The notes under the pieces were generated by a model. That model was not told the origin of the DNA, made no database searches, and saw only the letters and a program-made list of their open reading frames with translations. Positions 40,901 through 46,900 of a stretch of DNA of 64,000 nucleotides are shown here, one piece after another; within the stretch, counting starts at the first letter, position 1, and each line of letters opens with the position of its first letter. Made by a program: the position numbers and the translations under genes. Location of the stretch: assembly GCF_000471905.2 (NCBI RefSeq), contig NW_006495273.1:4507689-4571688 (forward strand), read 5' to 3'. The DNA comes from Amborella trichopoda (taxonomy: Eukaryota > Streptophyta > Magnoliopsida > Amborellales > Amborellaceae).

Positions 40901-43900
40901 AAAAACCCAAAATAGCTTATGATTTCTCTAGACAAAAGATTCATAATTTTGATGTAACAATACCACTCGTGCAATTGGAGATACATGAAATAGATACCTG
41001 CAGGTTAGCTTCCCAAAGCTTCTTTAGGTTGTGATCGAAACACATCACTGACCAACCAGATGTGACAACAACCAAAACCTGCTTCCTAATTTCTCCATGC
41101 TTATATGAACGATCAACAAAACCTGTAGCCATAGCGACAGGTCGTCTACCAGATGAAATGCGGACTTTATCAGGTAAAAGGGAGACCTCTGCCAGCAAAC
41201 GAGCCTCACTAAATCCCTCATCTACTCGTCTGGCATGGGGCTCTAGAACCTAACAATGAACATAACAAATGTTACTCTCAAAAAGGACAAATCCCAAACA
41301 TAGAAATTATCATAAAGAATATAAAAAAATAAAATATTCAGTTAAAGTATTCAAACACCATGGCCAACAACAACTACAGAATGCAGAGTTACCATATCTA
41401 CAACATTTACTCATGCCTTGAATTTCAAATGCGTAAAATCAGAAGCCTTTCACTAATGAGCTTCACTACAAGTATATGCACAAGATCAAAACAACCAAAG
41501 TAACAAGTTAAAATGGCCAAACTACCCTTAAATATATACACTACTAATAATAAACACATCAAACAAATGGTATATATATCTTAACGATCTTTCAAGTTGA
41601 ATTATCAGTCAAACTTTAAGGTATATTATATATTGTCTGGCATGGGGTCTTAGATCCTAGACATAACGAATGTTACTATCAAAAAGGGGTAATCCCAAAG
41701 ATAGACATTATCAAAAGAATATAAAAGATAGAATGTTAGTTATAGAGTATTTAAATACAAAGGGCAATAACAACTATAGGATGCAGAGTTACCATAAGTA
41801 CAACACTTACTGATGCCTTGGATTTCAAATGCGTAAAATCAGAAGCCTTTCATTTATCAGCTATACTACAAGTACATACACAAGGTCAAAACAACAAAAA
41901 TATCCTTTTGAGTCAAAGCAACTGAAGTAGTAAATAAACACATCAAGAAATAAATATACAGATGATGTGTGAGTGTGTATATATAGAAAAAGCTACCAAT
42001 AGCTTGCACCTGTAATGAATGGTAATATAGGTTCACTCCCAACCGTTAAATCTTGATAGATGGTTAAAAATGTATGTTGCCATTTAAATTTTAATTTGTT
42101 CTCTACAAATTTGATCGAGATGAAATTTTTGGGGTGTGTACTAAAACGTAAAGCGTAAAACGTAAAGCGCACAAGAATAAATATAAAAGAAATATTTTCT
42201 AAATTTTAAAATGAGCAAAATACCCCTGAGAACGGGTAATTTCATCATTTTAAATTTTTTAATACATTTTTTATGTTTTTATAAGGTGCGTGATGGTGTT
42301 AGGTATATATCTCCAAAATTTCATATTGACCCAATTTGTATAGAATACTAAAATTTATTTGTATTTTCAACGACCCGATCAAGATCTGACGGCTAGGAGT
42401 CAACATATTATTACCAACTTAGATGTATATTAATGATCAGTGAGTACACAAGGTTGGGTCCTACAGTAATCAAGAGTAGGGTGTGTTTTTGGAGCCATAA
42501 TCCAAGGGAAAACACACTTGGAAGATCCACAAGCAAGACAAAGGATAATTTTTGAAAATAAGAGCCAAGCGGCTATCAAGTCTATACACGCTTGACAGAC
42601 GGTAGGTCATGATACGAGGCCAATCAACATGAGTTCAGGGCATATTTGCAAGATATACTCCAGATGTGACAACAAGACTTGCCATACAAGGCCCTGATAA
42701 GCCTTGACAGCCCTAATCACCATATACATCTTGACAACCGACTGATCATAAAGACTATCAAACCATCTCAATAGTCTGGCGGAGCTGCTCACTGGCTTGA
42801 CAAACGACAGAGTCCTGACAACTGATTTCACATTGTCTTCATATTTTTTTCCCTAAAGATTTACATATGCTTCAAGACCCAAATCAAGGGTGTTCAGATC
42901 CATATAGAGGTTTGATGTAAAATGTAACAGGAATTGAGGTTTCCTAAAACTCTTCACGAAACCCAATTTATATTAAAAAAATCTTTATTTCCACTATATG
43001 AAATTTTAAGGTCAAATCTGACCCCTACGTATGTTAGTTCTCTGGTTCCTTAGACATATTTCGGAGTCATGATGACATATCTTTACTTACCACACTTTTG
43101 GGCAATTACCAAGTTATGTAAGGATACTAATAAATAAATAAAAAGAAAAAAAAAAGAGGGAAATTTATCAAAATAACTATAAGAGATGAACTATTCAACA
43201 TTTCACCCATTTACAATTATTTCAACTCAAGACCATTTGTGTTTTTATGGGTATTTTGAAATTAAATCAAATAATATGGCTAAAATGTTAAATTGTTCAT
43301 CTCTTGTGGGCATTTTGATAAATTTCCCAAAAAAGAAAAACACAAAAGTAGTGGAAAGGAGACTTCTAATGTTGTCAAGTCACCCATCTCAAATAGGATG
43401 AAAGTTAACTTCAGTGGACTTCATCTGTCTTTTCCGTCTGTTCACGGACACAAGATTAGGAGGAATAAAGACAACATTAATATTACATCTATACACAATA
43501 AGAAAGGCAGGTAACGAGAATTGTATCCCGAAAGCAAACAATAATGCTCATAACCACAGTATCTAACAACTAATATTGGAAAAGCCCCAGAATCTGTGTT
43601 CAACTTGGACATAATATCTTGGTACTAACTAAGCCAAGAAATAAGTGCGCCCCAAGAAGTATTTAGAAGTAACAATTACAAGGAAGATGAACTAGGAAGC
43701 GAGTATGATCCCATGCTAAAGCAACCTGCCAAGGGAAAATTTAAACAATTTGACGACTATAAATCTAATACAAGGCAGAATGACCTTCCGGTGCGTATGA
43801 GTTTCCAATAATAAAATCGAAAATAGTTGAGTAATGTGGAATAAGTCACCACATGCCAGGTTAAGTGATGGACAAATACAAATTGATGTAACCTACGATC

Positions 43901-46900
43901 AGCCACTCGCTAATCCCATAGAAGGCCATGATGCCCTCATCACAAATCCACGAGCCAAGCTCCCAAGGGCAAACATACTTTCAAAGACCTCACCATAATA
44001 AGATGACAGTAAAATATTAAAGCCCAGAGGAGGAGAAGACATGGTGATGTTTCACTTTGATTCTTAAAATGGCTCAAGCCAAACATGGGTGCACCAAGGA
44101 GGAGAAGACATGGTGGAACAGAACAGCATAGAAACTACATAAACCCAGACCCAAGGGGCTTTTCTGTGAGACAGATAAGCATGAAATTAAATGACTTCAA
44201 TTCGAACATGAAGCAGATAATCAGTAGGAGGCAATAAAAAAGCACCACCATCCCATACATGGTACTTTGGCAGGCTTTGATTAGACTGAAACATCACTTT
44301 TCCCTAGCTGCCAGTTTGGTGCATCAATATAGAGGGCACCGTGTACATCAATTTGAAAGAATATAGGCAGCCCAGTGTTTATGAGTTCAGGAGAAAAATG
44401 GAAAAGAAAGAAAAGCATTACAATTTACGATGGATATTATTTAGACTAAATTTCAGCATTTGTTGGTATAATGCTTCATAGCAAATAATACTTCTCTTGA
44501 TCAAGATTGTGGATGTGGAAATCAACCTAATAATGACAAGGGAACTAATGGAAATCCACAGGCCAGTTAATCTTAAGCCATTAACCAAGTAAATGCCACC
44601 AATAACTAACCACTATAATATAAACAGACCAAGTTTGGATAAACCTTGCATGTTGAACAAAAGAATAGATTGTGGTCAGTCACTTGTCATCAGTTATTGT
44701 TAGGATTAAGTCAAATGCCTAAGTGCCTCAGATAGTTTAAATGCATGTAACTCTATGAAACTAATGTTTGCACTTTGAGATGCTTTGATCTCCCTCAAAA
44801 AGGAGAAGAACATAAAAAGAATGATACATCCGGAATTAGGACTGACTAGATAATACTACTCACAACTTCTGCTTTTTGACTGAATATTTTAAATTAAACC
44901 TACAAACATATGAGTGCACAGTGCTTATCTGACAATGTTTCTGATTCATTGAGGATGCAACTTCACATTTTTCCAAGTCTCTAACACTTTCAGCAATAAG
45001 TACTAAAACTTATTGGTTTATTTCTTTCATAAAGTAATATAGTTAATCTACAAGATTATGTCACTATTTTTGGCGAACTTTGCCATGTAACTCTTCTCCA
45101 GACTAAAACATTCAAGAAAAAAGCATAGGATGAAGGATAAATGAAACCATAGACCTCCCCAAATAAGATAAGCCACATGCATAATCTTCAATTACCTGAA
45201 TTTTAGCATCATGGGTTGCAACAAGAACTTCAGCTCTTCCATCACCATTAAGGTCAGCCACAATGGGTGGTGGCAGGCGCTCAGCTTCATATTTAATAGG
45301 ATAATCATCGGATAAATGGTACCATGCTTCTCTAAATGAAAAATCACCCTCATGCTGGAAACATAAGAAAGGTATCACTACTAAAGGATGAACAAAAACA
45401 TTCCACATAATATACTTTTCTCTAGCTGAAGCAGAGCTCCTTTATTATGCAATAAAGAAAATCATCACTAGCTTATATAAGAGAAATTCTATACAAAACC
45501 AACAAGGCGGAAAAAGAAATTCAACATTTAAGAAGATTACAAAATGTACTTCATGGTCCTCCCTCCTTTCCATTGTGTAAATCAATGTTCAAACTGGTTG
45601 GATCAGCCCGTTCACCGGTCAGACCAGCCCATTCACCGGTCAGACCGATCTAGAAAATGTAAATAACACACCATAAACATTAAACAAACTAGTCAAAACC
45701 AATTTGAACCGGTCAAAGTAAGATTGAATCAGCCGGTTCAACTAGTCCAACAAGTTGAAGTAGCAGTTTGGACTGGTTTGACCAATTGCCTATCCCAGTC
45801 CAACCAACTAGATCGACCAGTCCAATCCATTTGTAATATTGGTGTAAACACATGCATACATGGTAGTATGTGTGTATGCATGTACATTATGTAAACATAA
45901 ACAAACGACACATTATAAATAAAAAAAATTAAAAATGCATGACATTTGTAAAATAAAACTATGGCTAAGTATAAATGCATGCAAACATTATTGCTGAAAT
46001 CAAGCTGGGACAAATGCAAATTAGGTGATGTAGGCAAGGGAAATGTAAGCCAATGTGGTGGGGTACGAGAAGGTCACTTGAATCAATAAGAGTCAATAAG
46101 AATCGCAAAGAAAGGCAAAGACATATACAGAAAACCTCTTATATTTGAAATGGCAGTTGAGGGTGTAGCTCTACAGGTGTCTCCAATACCTTTTTCTAGA
46201 ATAGGGATCCTCCAAAGCAATGCAAGGGGACTAGCTTGGTCAGGAAGAAGATGGGGATGTTAATGTCTTACTTTTTCTTCACTCTTCCTTTTATTTTATT
46301 TCAGGTTCTTGGGGCAGGAGCATGGGGTTGAGACAGCAACACTCCTAGGAAAATGGGGGCACGGAAGCCCATATAGGTTCCTATACAGAGTGGCAGTGAG
46401 CGATGCTTTTGGCAGATATATGGAGGAATAGAGGGAAAATAAAGGCGGGGGGTGGGGGGACAAGAGAACACTCAAGATCCAAGGAGAAGTAAATTCCTTT
46501 AATATTTATAAGGTCGCTGCGAAATGACTGGGTCCGTTTTATTGGAAGCAGTGCTCGATATTTTTTGCTTTGTCATTTGCGCAACATGTTGAAATGTATG
46601 AATACCACAATAATGATCACAATTTACATTGTTCACTGTTGACACTCCAACATGTTGCCTTACTAACCTGACTTAAAATGGATAGTCACATCTTACACTA
46701 AGGGCATGTTTGATTTTTGGAAGGTGCAGTTTTAGAAATCTTGTCTTCCAGGGAAGTGGATACCCTAAGTTCCATGGTCCCCCATGGAACTAGCGGTATC
46801 CACTTTTTATCTTTAAATATAAGGCAATTGGATATGGTGATATCCACTTTACTGTAAAACTTCCGCGTTATAAAACACAGAAGTGCTATAGTACTGGAAG

